From Gammaproteobacteria bacterium (GTDB taxonomy: Bacteria > Pseudomonadota > Gammaproteobacteria > Chromatiales > Chromatiaceae), in NCBI GenBank assembly GCA_020445405.1, contig JAGRGQ010000044.1:1-32600 (forward strand): a DNA stretch of 32,600 nt. The letters run 5' to 3'. Position numbers and translations under genes: made by a program. Each line of letters starts with the position of its first letter. The stretch's first letter is position 1. Of the stretch, positions 15,402 through 23,792 are shown piece after piece. The notes below the pieces were generated by a model. It saw only the letters and a program-made list of their open reading frames with translations, did no database searches and was not told the origin of the DNA.

Positions 15402-16994
15402 CTACTCTCCGGTTGGGCGATGGCTTTTGACAAATGCGGCTTCTATCTCAACAAGCATGCTCTCGGCAAACGACTGCAACACCTGCTCACCGCGGGTCCG
15501 GTCCTTTACCCGGTCTGTACTCAGTATAATCATCGCCACATCCTGTCTGCCGTTACTCAGTCGGGACCAGACCTCCCAAAGCTGCGCCAGCGCACGGTTC
15601 GCATTGGATCGGCTGCCATAGCGGTACCAGTGCCAGCTCAACACTGATCCCTGCCCGTCCTTTATCTGATCCTGGACCACCTCCAGGGTACGCTCACCCA
15701 GGCGAATTCGACGGTGGATGGGTCGACCTGTTTTTCCGTCTCCATTCGCTTGCGTCATCACATACTGCATATGCTGCATCTCGGACATGCACTTTGTCAG
15801 GCGGTGGTATTGACACACATACAGGAAAACCAGCTGCCGACCGTTGCCATAAAGCCGGTGAAATTTGGCGTCAACCGGAACCTCGGTTTCGGCAAATGAG
15901 TCCGTTGACAGATCGATAAATCCTTGCCATCCGTTGACACCGCCCAGATTCTGCAGTGCTGTCCGTGGAATCAGGCTGCTCTCAGGTTCCACACGATCGA
16001 TGGCGGAGGCAAGACCCGGCCAGATCAAAACCGCGGTCAGCGCAGTCAAACCCGCAGTGATAAAAGAGCCGGCCTGCTGCGGAACCGGCTTTCCTACCGG
16101 CCTGTCCGGAAGTATGTTATCGGATTCCCTGTTCTTCTTGTGGGGTTTTCGTACCAGGAATCCCAGCAGAAACAGAGTGGCCACGACCAGCCAAAAGCCA
16201 ACCTCCGCGAAAATCTCATGTTCTTTCAACGGACCCAGTTGGGGTACATCGAGTTCAAACGTGAGGACAATCAAGTAAGTGCGCACCACGTTGCTGATCA
16301 GCGGGATAGTCAGGGTGAAACCCACTAACATGAGGCGACGCCGCCAACTGGTAGCTGCAAGATAGCTGAACAGCACGCCCACCGTGATGATGAGTGCCAG
16401 ATACAGGTTGCCGCTGCACAGTTCCACGACCACCCAGCGATGATTTCCGATGAGAAAGCTGGTGCCGTTTTGCACGACCTCGAAGCCGCTGATCCGCACC
16501 AGGAAGACGGTAAAATCCGCGGTAAATTCCATCAGAAAAGGGAGCAGGCTTTCGGTGCTGACCGGAAGCGCGAAGAAAAGGAACCCTAACGGGAAAGCCA
16601 GGGTTTTCGCGACCCGGGTCCCCAGGATCAGCCAGACGACCAGGATCAGGCATGCAATCAGGGCAGCCTGCTGGGCAACAGGCAACTCAGCCAGGTACGC
16701 CAACAGCCAGGCGAAGCCAGCCGGTAATATCAGGCCCAGCACCCGGTATTCCGGAGAGGGGGTGATTCGAGCAAGCTGACGCCGTTTGCTCCAGATGAAC
16801 CAGGCCGAAATAGGAACGATCAGAAAGCAGTGACCGTAGTAGAAATATTCGTACTTACTCCAGGTCGATACCATCACATCCAGGGTATCCGAAAAAACCA
16901 CACCCATTCCCAGCACCACGGCCACTACGATTGCAGCGGGCAATGACCAACGATACGAGAAATCCCCCCAATCTGGAGTTACGGAACTGGCCAT
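15402..16994 (-). CDS. Exosortase fused to EpsI-like domain
   Basis: This 530-residue protein has an N-terminal exosortase part of about eight membrane helices (residues 1-290) and a C-terminal periplasmic EpsI-like domain (about 320-500, e.g. GWQGFIDL, SWHWYRYGSRS). The catalytic triad of the exosortase family is present: Cys193 in VVELCSGN, Arg238 in NVVRTYL and His259 in LKEHEIF. It should cleave C-terminal sorting tags of secreted proteins. The EpsI domain is degenerate compared with that of the exosortase at 30565-32145, so this is a second, divergent enzyme of unknown subfamily. It lies between hrpA and the lipid transporter operon with no close partners. The start is ATG 16992-16994 with a weak GGG 13 bases upstream. 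A perfect 14-bp palindrome lies 30 bases upstream of the start. Confidence 0.85.
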   Translation of the reverse strand: MASSVTPDWGDFSYRWSLPAAIVVAVVLGMGVVFSDTLDVMVSTWSKYEYFYYGHCFLIVPISAWFIWSKRRQLARITPSPEYRVLGLILPAGFAWLLAYLAELPVAQQAALIACLILVVWLILGTRVAKTLAFPLGFLFFALPVSTESLLPFLMEFTADFTVFLVRISGFEVVQNGTSFLIGNHRWVVVELCSGNLYLALIITVGVLFSYLAATSWRRRLMLVGFTLTIPLISNVVRTYLIVLTFELDVPQLGPLKEHEIFAEVGFWLVVATLFLLGFLVRKPHKKNRESDNILPDRPVGKPVPQQAGSFITAGLTALTAVLIWPGLASAIDRVEPESSLIPRTALQNLGGVNGWQGFIDLSTDSFAETEVPVDAKFHRLYGNGRQLVFLYVCQYHRLTKCMSEMQHMQYVMTQANGDGKTGRPIHRRIRLGERTLEVVQDQIKDGQGSVLSWHWYRYGSRSNANRALAQLWEVWSRLSNGRQDVAMIILSTDRVKDRTRGEQVLQSFAESMLVEIEAAFVKSHRPTGE

Positions 16995-17450
16995 GTAAGA
17001 ATGAATCCCTAATCGATTGATGCCGCAAACATGTTTGCTGGCAAATAAATCGTAAATTCAGAGCTGGTTTTTTATCTATTGACTTTATATAACGAATTAA
17101 ACCGGCTTCCGCTGAACAGGTGCATTAACAGCGAACTGCCAGGCTAGAGATCCAAAGGGAGTTCGCCCGCGTGTAGTTTGCAACAACTCATCGTAATGAC
17201 AATGAAACTACCTTATCACGCCGTGTAACAGTGGCTCAACGCCCGGTATAGATTAGGAATATAAGACCTAATAATTGTGTAAAAAATCATTAACACGGTG
17301 GCATCTTCGCTGTGAAGGTCGGCATCAAACTGCCGCAATGAAAGCGATTCTTCTCAATGAACCGGAGAGTATGGCCGGATGCAATGTTATCGGCGTATGG
17401 CACCCGGCGAATGTTGAGAGCCTGTATCGCAGCGTCGCGCGCTCCCCGAC
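16995..17450. other. 456-bp gap: exosortase leader and spacer, no gene seen
   Basis: The part next to the exosortase is AT-rich (about 17040-17100) and probably holds its promoter, but no clear -10/-35 pair stands out. The other part (17270-17450) can be read as short open frames on both strands, with no Shine-Dalgarno or recognisable domain. An auxiliary lipoprotein gene, which often ends this type of lipid transporter operon, is not found here. Confidence 0.4.
17025..17038. promoter_or_regulatory. Perfect 14-bp palindrome upstream of exosortase gene
   Basis: GCAAACATGTTTGC (17025-17038) equals its own reverse complement, and near-complementary GCC and GGC trinucleotides stand just outside. 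It is 30 bases upstream of the exosortase start codon on the minus strand, a position suited to an operator bound by a dimeric regulator. No regulator is encoded next to it. The assignment is inference from symmetry and position. Confidence 0.45.
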
Positions 17451-18494
17451 CTACCGCTTGCCCCGCACCAGCGCATCCGGATGGCGCTCCAGGTAATCGG
17501 CCATGGTCTTCAGCGAGCGCGCCGCGTCCGACAGATTGCGCATCAATGTCAGCAGTTCGTAGCGCAGCGGCGAATCCGAGCCGATCATCTCGTTGGCGGC
17601 CTTGAATGTGTTGTCGGCGGCGTTGAACGCGGACCCGGCGGACGCGGCCGCCCGGCGCATATCGGCGATGGCCGGCTCGAGCCCGGTGTCCAGATGCTTT
17701 ATCAGCGAACGGGTATCGCCGGTTACGTTGTCCAGATCGCGCTGCAGCGACGCCATCAAAGCGCGCCCGTCGCGCACCAGCACGCGGACCTCCTCCAGCA
17801 GCACGGCGATCTTCTCGCCCGCGGGCAGCGTCTGCTGCTCCAGCGCGCCGACCATGCTGCGCACATCCACGGTGGCCGCATGCAGTTCGTCGAGTATGCT
17901 CGTCACCTTGGGCGAATTCACCAGCCGGTCGAGACCCTCGGCGATGCGCAGACTGGTTGCCGTCAGCTTCTCGACCGGAAAATCCTGCAGCGCCCTGATC
18001 AACTCGTCCATCGCCGACGGGATGCTCGGGATCTCCGGATGCAGCCCGTCGCGGCCGCGGTAGACCACCGCCGTCTCCGGGTAGAAGCCTAGGTCCACGC
18101 GCAGCTGGCCGGTGACGATGCTCTGCAGGTCCAGACGCGCCCGCAAACCCTGTTCGATCAGTTTCTGCAGCGGCTCATGCCGGTTCTGCGCGATAAAACT
18201 GTCGCTCCAGAGTATCCTGTCCCCATCCACGTCGATCACCACCGGCACGATGAAATCCTCGTCTTCCGGATAGAATCCGACCTGGACGCTCGAGACCTGC
18301 CCGATGCTGACCCCTTTCAGCACCACCGGCGCGCCCACCTGGAGACCGGCCGCGTTGCCCTGAAAATAGATATTGAAGCGATACCAGTTGCCGCCATACT
18401 TGCCCGAACCGAAGTAGATTATCGTGGCGACCAGAATGGCCAGCGCAGCGACGACGAATACACCGATCAGCGCCGGATCAGCCCGTTTGCTCAT
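17451..18494 (-). CDS. MlaD/MCE-domain periplasmic lipid-binding protein
   Basis: This 347-residue protein has an N-terminal membrane anchor (residues about 8-30) and one MCE domain (about 45-125, e.g. GNAAGLQVGAPVVLKGVSIG). A long predicted helical region follows, of the kind that forms a tunnel or needle in other MCE proteins. It is nearly twice as long as E. coli MlaD, so it is an MCE relative, not strict MlaD. It should bind phospholipids and hand them to or from the permease encoded upstream. I chose ATG 18492-18494 because GGAG stands five bases upstream; the longer frame to 18527 would overlap the ATPase gene. The gene is one base after the ATPase stop, in one operon. Confidence 0.87.
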   Translation of the reverse strand: MSKRADPALIGVFVVAALAILVATIIYFGSGKYGGNWYRFNIYFQGNAAGLQVGAPVVLKGVSIGQVSSVQVGFYPEDEDFIVPVVIDVDGDRILWSDSFIAQNRHEPLQKLIEQGLRARLDLQSIVTGQLRVDLGFYPETAVVYRGRDGLHPEIPSIPSAMDELIRALQDFPVEKLTATSLRIAEGLDRLVNSPKVTSILDELHAATVDVRSMVGALEQQTLPAGEKIAVLLEEVRVLVRDGRALMASLQRDLDNVTGDTRSLIKHLDTGLEPAIADMRRAAASAGSAFNAADNTFKAANEMIGSDSPLRYELLTLMRNLSDAARSLKTMADYLERHPDALVRGKR

Positions 18495-18495
18495 A

Positions 18496-19269
18496 CTATC
18501 TCCTCTCCTCCGCCGTCCTCTCCCCACGGGTGAGAAACCGAATCACCCGGGGATCGGCCGATTCGTTCAATAACGTGACCGGATTGCCGCCGGCGATCTG
18601 GGTTTTGGTTTCGGGATCCAGAAAAACCGAGTTGTTGCCGATCGCGAACATGCTGGCCAGTTCATGCGTGACCACGACGATGGTGGCGCCCAGGCTGTCC
18701 CTCAGTTCCAGAATCAGCTCGTCCAGCAGCCGGGCGCTGATGGGATCCAGCCCGGCCGAGGGCTCGTCGAAGAACAGCACGTCCGGGTCCAGCGCCATGG
18801 CGCGCGCGAGCCCCGCCCGCTTGCGCATGCCACCGCTGATTTCTGACGGATAATAGGCCTCGAAACCGGCGAGTCCGACCAGTGCGAGCTTCAGTGAGAC
18901 GATCTCGCCGATCTCCCGCTCGGAGAGATCCGTGTACTCCCCGAGCGGCAGCGCGATATTCTCCGCCAGCGTCATGGAGCTCCACAGCGCGCCGCTCTGG
19001 TAGAGCACGCCGATGCGCTGCATCAGCGTCCGGCGCTGTTTATCGCCGGTCTGCCAGAAGTCCACGCCCTGATAGAGCACGCGGCCCCTGGCCGGCGATT
19101 TCAGTCCGACCAGGTGGCGCAGCAGCGTACTCTTGCCGCAGCCGCTGCCGCCCATGATGATAAAAATGTCGCCCCGGTTTATCGTGAAGTTCAGATCCCG
19201 CTGGATGACGAAATCGCCGTACGCCATGGTCAGATCCTGCACCTCGATGTGGGGGACGGGCGCGGACAT
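18496..19269 (-). CDS. MCE-family ABC transporter ATPase (MlaF-like)
   Basis: This 257-residue ATPase carries Walker A GGSGCGKST (40-48), the Q-loop region, the signature ISGGMRKRAGLARAMA, Walker B VLFFDEP and the switch His in VVTHE. The ISGGMRKR form of the signature is typical of MlaF/Ttg2A, which powers phospholipid transport between the membranes. It sits between the permease (2-bp gap) and the MCE protein (1-bp gap), confirming the operon order permease-ATPase-MlaD. The start ATG at 19267-19269 gives a normal N-terminus. Confidence 0.92.
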   Translation of the reverse strand: MSAPVPHIEVQDLTMAYGDFVIQRDLNFTINRGDIFIIMGGSGCGKSTLLRHLVGLKSPARGRVLYQGVDFWQTGDKQRRTLMQRIGVLYQSGALWSSMTLAENIALPLGEYTDLSEREIGEIVSLKLALVGLAGFEAYYPSEISGGMRKRAGLARAMALDPDVLFFDEPSAGLDPISARLLDELILELRDSLGATIVVVTHELASMFAIGNNSVFLDPETKTQIAGGNPVTLLNESADPRVIRFLTRGERTAEERR

Positions 19270-19271
19270 GG

Positions 19272-20423
19272 CTAGACCCCCAACGCATTGGCGATCAGCG
19301 TCATTATCGCATCGGAGACGACGATGGCGACGATCGCCGCGACCACCGCCGAGGTGGCGGCCTCACCCACCGCAGAGGCCGAACGGCCACACTGGATTCC
19401 CTTCATGCACCCCGCCAGCGCAATCAGCAGGCCGAATACCACGCTCTTGACCATGCCCACGCCGATGTCGGTCAGCGTGACCGCCGAAACGGTCTGCTCG
19501 ATATACTGCGTCGGCGAGATATCGAACAGGCCGATCCCCACCAGCATGCCCCCGACGATGCCGAGCAGGTCGGCGTAGATGCAGAGCAGCGGCATCATCA
19601 GCGTCAATGCCAGCAGGCGCGGCAGCACCAGAAACTCCACCGGATCGATGCCGAGTGTTTTGAATGCGTCGATCTCTTCGTTCACCTGCATCGTCCCCAA
19701 CTGCGCGGAGAACGCGGCCCCGGTCCTGCCGGCCATGATGATGGCGGCCATCATCGCACCCATCTCCCGCACCATGGCGATGCCCACCAGGTTCGCGATA
19801 TAGACCTGGGCACCGAACAGGGCCAGCTGCAGCGCACCGATAAAAGCCAGAATCAGCCCCACCAGGACACTGATCAGGCTGACGATGGGCAGCGCATCCA
19901 CCCCGGTCTGCTGAATGAAAAGCGCCAGGTCGGAGCGCCGGAAACGCGCCCGCCCGGTCAGCATGCGCGCAAACGCGAGCGAGACTTCGCCGAGAAACGC
20001 GAGCAGTCGCCGGGTGTCGTCCAGCAAGCCCTGAACGCGTCTGCCGATGCGCGTCAGCCACCCTTCGGTTTCGCTGATGCGCCGTGCGCCCTTGCGCTCC
20101 GGCACCGCCCGCGCCAGCGCGATCAACCCCTGGACGCCCTCGGGCAGACCGTCGTATGCCACCCCGATGCCTCTCGTCTGGAGCGCCTCCGTCAGGCGCA
20201 GAATCCAGGTGACGAACAGGCTGTCCCAGGCAGCGATGGCGGACGAGTCGAAGCGCAGTTCGCCGGCGGCGCGGTCCGGAAACTGCCGCACCAGCGCGTC
20301 CACCGCGGGCAGCCTCCCGCTGCTCTCCCAGTTTCCGGAAAAGCGGATCAGCGGCCCTTGAAGATCATCGATCTTCAACTCCGCGGCTGCCGCTTGAGAT
20401 GAAATTTCCGGGTCTGTGGGCAT
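19272..20423 (-). CDS. STAS-MlaE fusion: ABC lipid transporter permease
   Basis: This 383-residue permease has an N-terminal STAS-like domain (about residues 16-112, ending GLIALARAVPE) fused to the MlaE permease domain (about 140-380). The permease part shows the family hallmarks EMGAMMAAIIMAGRTGAAF and, further on, LGTMQVNEEIDAF, GCMKGIQCG and AVVAAIVAIVVSDA. In E. coli the STAS protein MlaB is separate and regulates the ATPase; here it is built into the permease, a known arrangement. It is the first gene of the operon, with the ATG at 20421-20423. No MlaC-like periplasmic carrier gene is in the window. Confidence 0.9.
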   Translation of the reverse strand: MPTDPEISSQAAAAELKIDDLQGPLIRFSGNWESSGRLPAVDALVRQFPDRAAGELRFDSSAIAAWDSLFVTWILRLTEALQTRGIGVAYDGLPEGVQGLIALARAVPERKGARRISETEGWLTRIGRRVQGLLDDTRRLLAFLGEVSLAFARMLTGRARFRRSDLALFIQQTGVDALPIVSLISVLVGLILAFIGALQLALFGAQVYIANLVGIAMVREMGAMMAAIIMAGRTGAAFSAQLGTMQVNEEIDAFKTLGIDPVEFLVLPRLLALTLMMPLLCIYADLLGIVGGMLVGIGLFDISPTQYIEQTVSAVTLTDIGVGMVKSVVFGLLIALAGCMKGIQCGRSASAVGEAATSAVVAAIVAIVVSDAIMTLIANALGV

Positions 20424-20515
20424 CGGCGTATTCTACAGGGGTTCAATCGATAGACCATGGATAACTTTTCCGGTCAGCGGATTTATTTGAAAAAAGCGCT
20501 GCCCCCTCAACCGAA

Positions 20516-20533
20516 CCCATCTCCCCCGATGGG
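20516..20533. repeat. Hairpin repeat related to the CTTCTCCC family
   Basis: CCCAT (20516-20520) and ATGGG (20529-20533) flank CTCCCCCG, within a stretch resembling the ends at 1753-1773 and 23611-23631. It stands in the 229-bp divergent gap between the permease gene (minus) and the small secreted protein gene (plus). The arms are short, so confidence is modest. Confidence 0.45.
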
Positions 20534-20652
20534 GTGAGTGGGGCTCTCTCTTCGGGATAAAACCGGAGGGCTTTACAGATCCCGAATTCAGGACTTTAAA
20601 CGCAGATTCCTTATATATGACTTTAAACAGATGACTTACAGGATTGTTTATT

Positions 20653-21027
20653 ATGATTAAATCAAAAAATTCATATCATGGTTCCGGCGCTTCCACAGCC
20701 ACCTCGAGGCAAAAAAAAGCCGGGCGCCGTCTTCTGCTGCTGTGCATGATCGTAGCCACCGCCGCGCTGCCGGCTGCTGCCGCGGCGGATGAAGACGGCA
20801 GATACCGCGCCATCGTGCTGCACGAGGGCGGCGCCAGCGCCCAGTCCGCGGCGCTCAGTCCCAAGGTGTTCATTCTGGACTCGCGCGACGGTCACATGTG
20901 GACCTGGGAACAGAACGCCAGAATGAATGGGCCTAAGGGCGATCTGCGCTTCGGCACGACAACGATCTACCAGGGCAGGCTCAAAGTCGGCTCGCATATG
21001 GGGGAGGTGGTCGAACAGAACCGTTAG
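20653..21027 (+). CDS. Small secreted protein of unknown function
   Basis: This 124-residue protein is one of only two plus-strand genes in the window. After a basic start it has a hydrophobic stretch (RRLLLLCMIVATAALPA) and an AAAAAD-like cleavage site, giving a mature part of about 80 residues. The mature part contains VFILDSRDGHMWTWEQN and YQGRLKVGSHMGEV, which look like beta-strand repeats, but I do not recognise the family. The start is ATG 20653-20655, with AGGA nine bases upstream. A TTG at 20644 would add three residues. It is transcribed away from the lipid transporter operon and towards the FecR/PASTA gene, with which it converges. Confidence 0.6.
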   Translation: MIKSKNSYHGSGASTATSRQKKAGRRLLLLCMIVATAALPAAAAADEDGRYRAIVLHEGGASAQSAALSPKVFILDSRDGHMWTWEQNARMNGPKGDLRFGTTTIYQGRLKVGSHMGEVVEQNR

Positions 21028-21144
21028 CCCGTCGCATCCAAGCCCGGGCGCAGACGGGGTGGGCCGTTTCACGCGACTGGTAACCGTTTCCCGCATGCGC
21101 CCGGCGCGGGAAGCGCGGCATTTACCGCCCTGCCCGGCCGCCGC

Positions 21145-23367
21145 CTATTTGATCACCGGCGCCGGCTTGGGCACCAGAATCTCGAAGATTTTACCCGGGA
21201 GCACCGGCTTGTAAACGCCGGCCGGCTGCTGTTCGATCTGCGGCTTCTGTATCGTGGTCAGGACGACGGTGGAGCCGCACGGGGCCTGCGCACCGGCGCT
21301 GGGATACTGGCTCTGCACCCAGGCCGAGGCGCTGGTATCGCCGTTGGTCCGCGCGTTGAAGCCGCTGCCGCGCAGCGTCTGCAGCGCCTGCTGGTAATCA
21401 CCCAAAACCGCAGGCACGGTGCACGTCGGCTGCCGCTTCGCAACGGTCAGATAGATCACGGCGCCCTTTTTCACCAGCGTTCCCGCGGCGAGGGACTGGT
21501 GCATCACCGTCCCCTCGCTGTAGCGGTCCGTGGCGGTGTAATTTGCCGAGTAACTCAACCCCGTATTCGACAGCGTCGGTCCGGCGCTGTTGATATGGGC
21601 GTTGGTGACGTTCGGCACAAGCACTCCCGCCTCCGCGACCACCAGCGACACGCTTGCGCCGGGATCGACCTGCTCGCCCGCGCGCGGGTACTGCTCGAGG
21701 ATGGTGCCTTCGCTGTAGCCGCCGCTCAACCGGCGGGTGACCTGTCCCAGCCGCAGACGCTGCGACTGCAGCAGCTGGGAAGCGTTGTTGAGATGGTTGC
21801 GGACCAGATCGGGTACGCTCACCGCCTCCGCCGCGACGGTCAGATTCACCGGCGTTCCGGGCGCCACCCGGGCACCCTGAGCGGGCGACTGGCTGAGCAC
21901 GGTTCCCGCACGCTGCTGCGGCGAGCGCAGCGTATCGATGCGGCCGATACCGAGCCGCATGGCACGAAGCGCATTGACCGCCTGCTCCTGACTGTTGCCG
22001 ATCAGCGAGGGCACCAGCACCGAATCCGCCTCTATCACCAGCGAGACCTCGGATCCGGAGAAGACCAGCATGCCGGGAAACGGCTGCTGTGACACCACCT
22101 CCCCCACCGCGACATCGCCGCTAATCCGGTGTGACAGCGTGCCAACCCGCAGCCCACTGCTCAGGATCCGGCTGCGCGCAGCATCCAGCGAAAGCCCCTG
22201 CAGCGCGGGTACCTGCGCCGACTCGGCTACGATCGACATATTTACCGCCGAATCCACCATCACCACGGCACCGGCCGGCGGATCCTGATACGCCACCGTG
22301 CCAACCTTGCCGCCGATGAGCACCCGGGAGATAGTGCCGGGCGTCAGCCTGCGTCTTTGCAGCCGTTTGAGCGCCTGCTGCTCGGACACCCCTTTGAGTC
22401 TCGGTACCTCGGTCGGTTCGGCTTCCAGTTCCAGATCCACTTGCGAGTTCAACGGTACCCGCGAGTTGGATGCGGGCTGCTGGCCGAGCACGGTTCCGAC
22501 CGGCGCCGATCCGGTGAGCCGCTTCCGCACCTGACCCGGCAGCAGTTGCGCCCCGCGCAGCACCTCCACCGCCCTGGTCTGCGTCATCCCCTCCAGGTCG
22601 GGTACGATCAGCCTGACGGCCTCCCGGTGGGTGATCGACTGGACCCGGTTGATCCAGTCGATGGTTGCATTGAAGCTCTGCTGCGACACCGGTTCGGTGC
22701 CGGGTCGCGCCGCGCCGTCCAGACCGGCCCGCTGCCGTGCCTCCAGCCGCAGCGGCGACCAGGCATTGGTGTTCGAACTCAGGCGCACCTGGCCGGCCAG
22801 TACCGTGACGGTGACGCGATCCCCGCGCCCGACTTTTACCACGTACTCGGTTCCCTCCGAGGCCGCGGTGGCGTACTCGGTGTGGATGTCGAACGCACCT
22901 TTCACGCGGATGAAGATTTCGCCGAAAAATTCGAAGATCGACGGATTCAGAATCTTTATCCGGGTCTCGGGACGGAGAATGATCTCTCCCGCCAGCATAA
23001 AACCGATCGCCGCGCTGGTGCCCGCGCCGGTCTGAATCACGTCCTCCTTTTTCAGGATCATGCCGACTTCGGCCGGAATCGCTTTGCCTTCGCGTATCAC
23101 CTCCACCTCACCGCCGCTCCGCAGCTCGGCGGCAGGGCCGCGCTCCACCAGCATCTGATCCAGCGTCGCAAAACCGCAGCCGGTCAGCGCGAGCAGCGAA
23201 ATCAGCAGCGCGAAGAGCGTGGTACCCGCGGAGAAAACGCGCTGCGTTGCCGAGCGCGCGGTTGGCATCCGCCGGGAAACCTGCCGGCCTGTCGCTTCGC
23301 CGGGCAGGCGTTGCACCGGCGACGGGCCGGTGGCCGGAGAGGGAAGGCGTGTTGAGTGACCGTGCAT
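21145..23367 (-). CDS. FecR-domain lipoprotein with seven PASTA repeats
   Basis: This 740-residue protein has a lipobox LTGC with Cys64, preceded by a hydrophobic stretch. A FecR-like domain lies at about residues 85-210 (GGEVEVIREGK, GTEYVVKV, VTVLAGQVRL). Seven PASTA repeats follow, at about 255-316, 321-382, 386-447, 452-514, 518-579, 584-644 and 651-706, each opening VPxLxG or similar. PASTA domains normally bind peptidoglycan fragments, mainly in Gram-positive kinases and penicillin-binding proteins; seven in a Gram-negative lipoprotein is unusual. The ATG at 23365-23367 has a weak site GGGA. Met34 (23266-23268) would give a better-sized signal peptide but lacks a ribosome-binding site. 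It is the last gene of the six-gene cluster read from the right. Confidence 0.82.
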   Translation of the reverse strand: MHGHSTRLPSPATGPSPVQRLPGEATGRQVSRRMPTARSATQRVFSAGTTLFALLISLLALTGCGFATLDQMLVERGPAAELRSGGEVEVIREGKAIPAEVGMILKKEDVIQTGAGTSAAIGFMLAGEIILRPETRIKILNPSIFEFFGEIFIRVKGAFDIHTEYATAASEGTEYVVKVGRGDRVTVTVLAGQVRLSSNTNAWSPLRLEARQRAGLDGAARPGTEPVSQQSFNATIDWINRVQSITHREAVRLIVPDLEGMTQTRAVEVLRGAQLLPGQVRKRLTGSAPVGTVLGQQPASNSRVPLNSQVDLELEAEPTEVPRLKGVSEQQALKRLQRRRLTPGTISRVLIGGKVGTVAYQDPPAGAVVMVDSAVNMSIVAESAQVPALQGLSLDAARSRILSSGLRVGTLSHRISGDVAVGEVVSQQPFPGMLVFSGSEVSLVIEADSVLVPSLIGNSQEQAVNALRAMRLGIGRIDTLRSPQQRAGTVLSQSPAQGARVAPGTPVNLTVAAEAVSVPDLVRNHLNNASQLLQSQRLRLGQVTRRLSGGYSEGTILEQYPRAGEQVDPGASVSLVVAEAGVLVPNVTNAHINSAGPTLSNTGLSYSANYTATDRYSEGTVMHQSLAAGTLVKKGAVIYLTVAKRQPTCTVPAVLGDYQQALQTLRGSGFNARTNGDTSASAWVQSQYPSAGAQAPCGSTVVLTTIQKPQIEQQPAGVYKPVLPGKIFEILVPKPAPVIK

Positions 23368-23792
23368 TCAGGAGTCCCAAATTCCTTTTGGCGGGCTGAC
23401 TGCCGACAGCGAACGCGTTCAGCAGGAACCCGGAAAAAACCAGCGCCGCTGTCTTCAAATATTAATCATAGCACCAAGCCGTCTCCGGCATTGGGGGGCA
23501 GTTCGCAGGTTGCGCACTGCCGCTGGATCCGCAGCCGGCATCGGCGGCAAGCGGCGGTCTGCGGATAGCACGGACGACAGAACCTTTGCAATTCCCTCCT
23601 GCGATTAACCCCCTCTCCCCCGAGAAGAGGGTTGGGGTGGGGGGATGTTACCGGCGCCCTGATCAAGCTTGATGGGACAGCATTAAAATCAATTGTTTTT
23701 CTGTAAGTTACACAGGATATATCAACTTATTTCGAGAATGATATCCTCTTTCGCGAGGCGGCTGAGACCCCAAGGAGAATCGTACAACGGCG
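23368..23792. other. 425-bp gap with a CCCTCT/AGAGGG hairpin repeat, no gene seen
   Basis: The gap separates the FecR/PASTA gene from the Gly-rich coiled-coil gene. It contains the hairpin at 23611-23631 and an AT-rich segment (23680-23740). Short open frames are present but none has a ribosome-binding site or a recognisable domain. The gap suggests the FecR/PASTA gene has its own promoter. Confidence 0.4.
23611..23631. repeat. Hairpin repeat CCCTCT/AGAGGG
   Basis: CCCTCT (23611-23616) and AGAGGG (23626-23631) are perfect arms with a nine-base loop, within a sequence like other copies (AACCCCCTCTCC before, GGTTGGGGTGG after). On the minus strand it is downstream of the Gly-rich gene stop, but a U-tract is not obvious. 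Confidence 0.55.

Noticed and set aside
17398-17415. TGGCAC on the plus strand as a second sigma-54 site
   Set aside because: The -12 half is GAATG, not TTGC, the required GC is absent, and no gene starts downstream on that strand.
17270-17450. Possible transposase or integrase remnant downstream of MlaD
   Set aside because: Both strands give only short peptides with no catalytic motif, terminal inverted repeats or target duplication.
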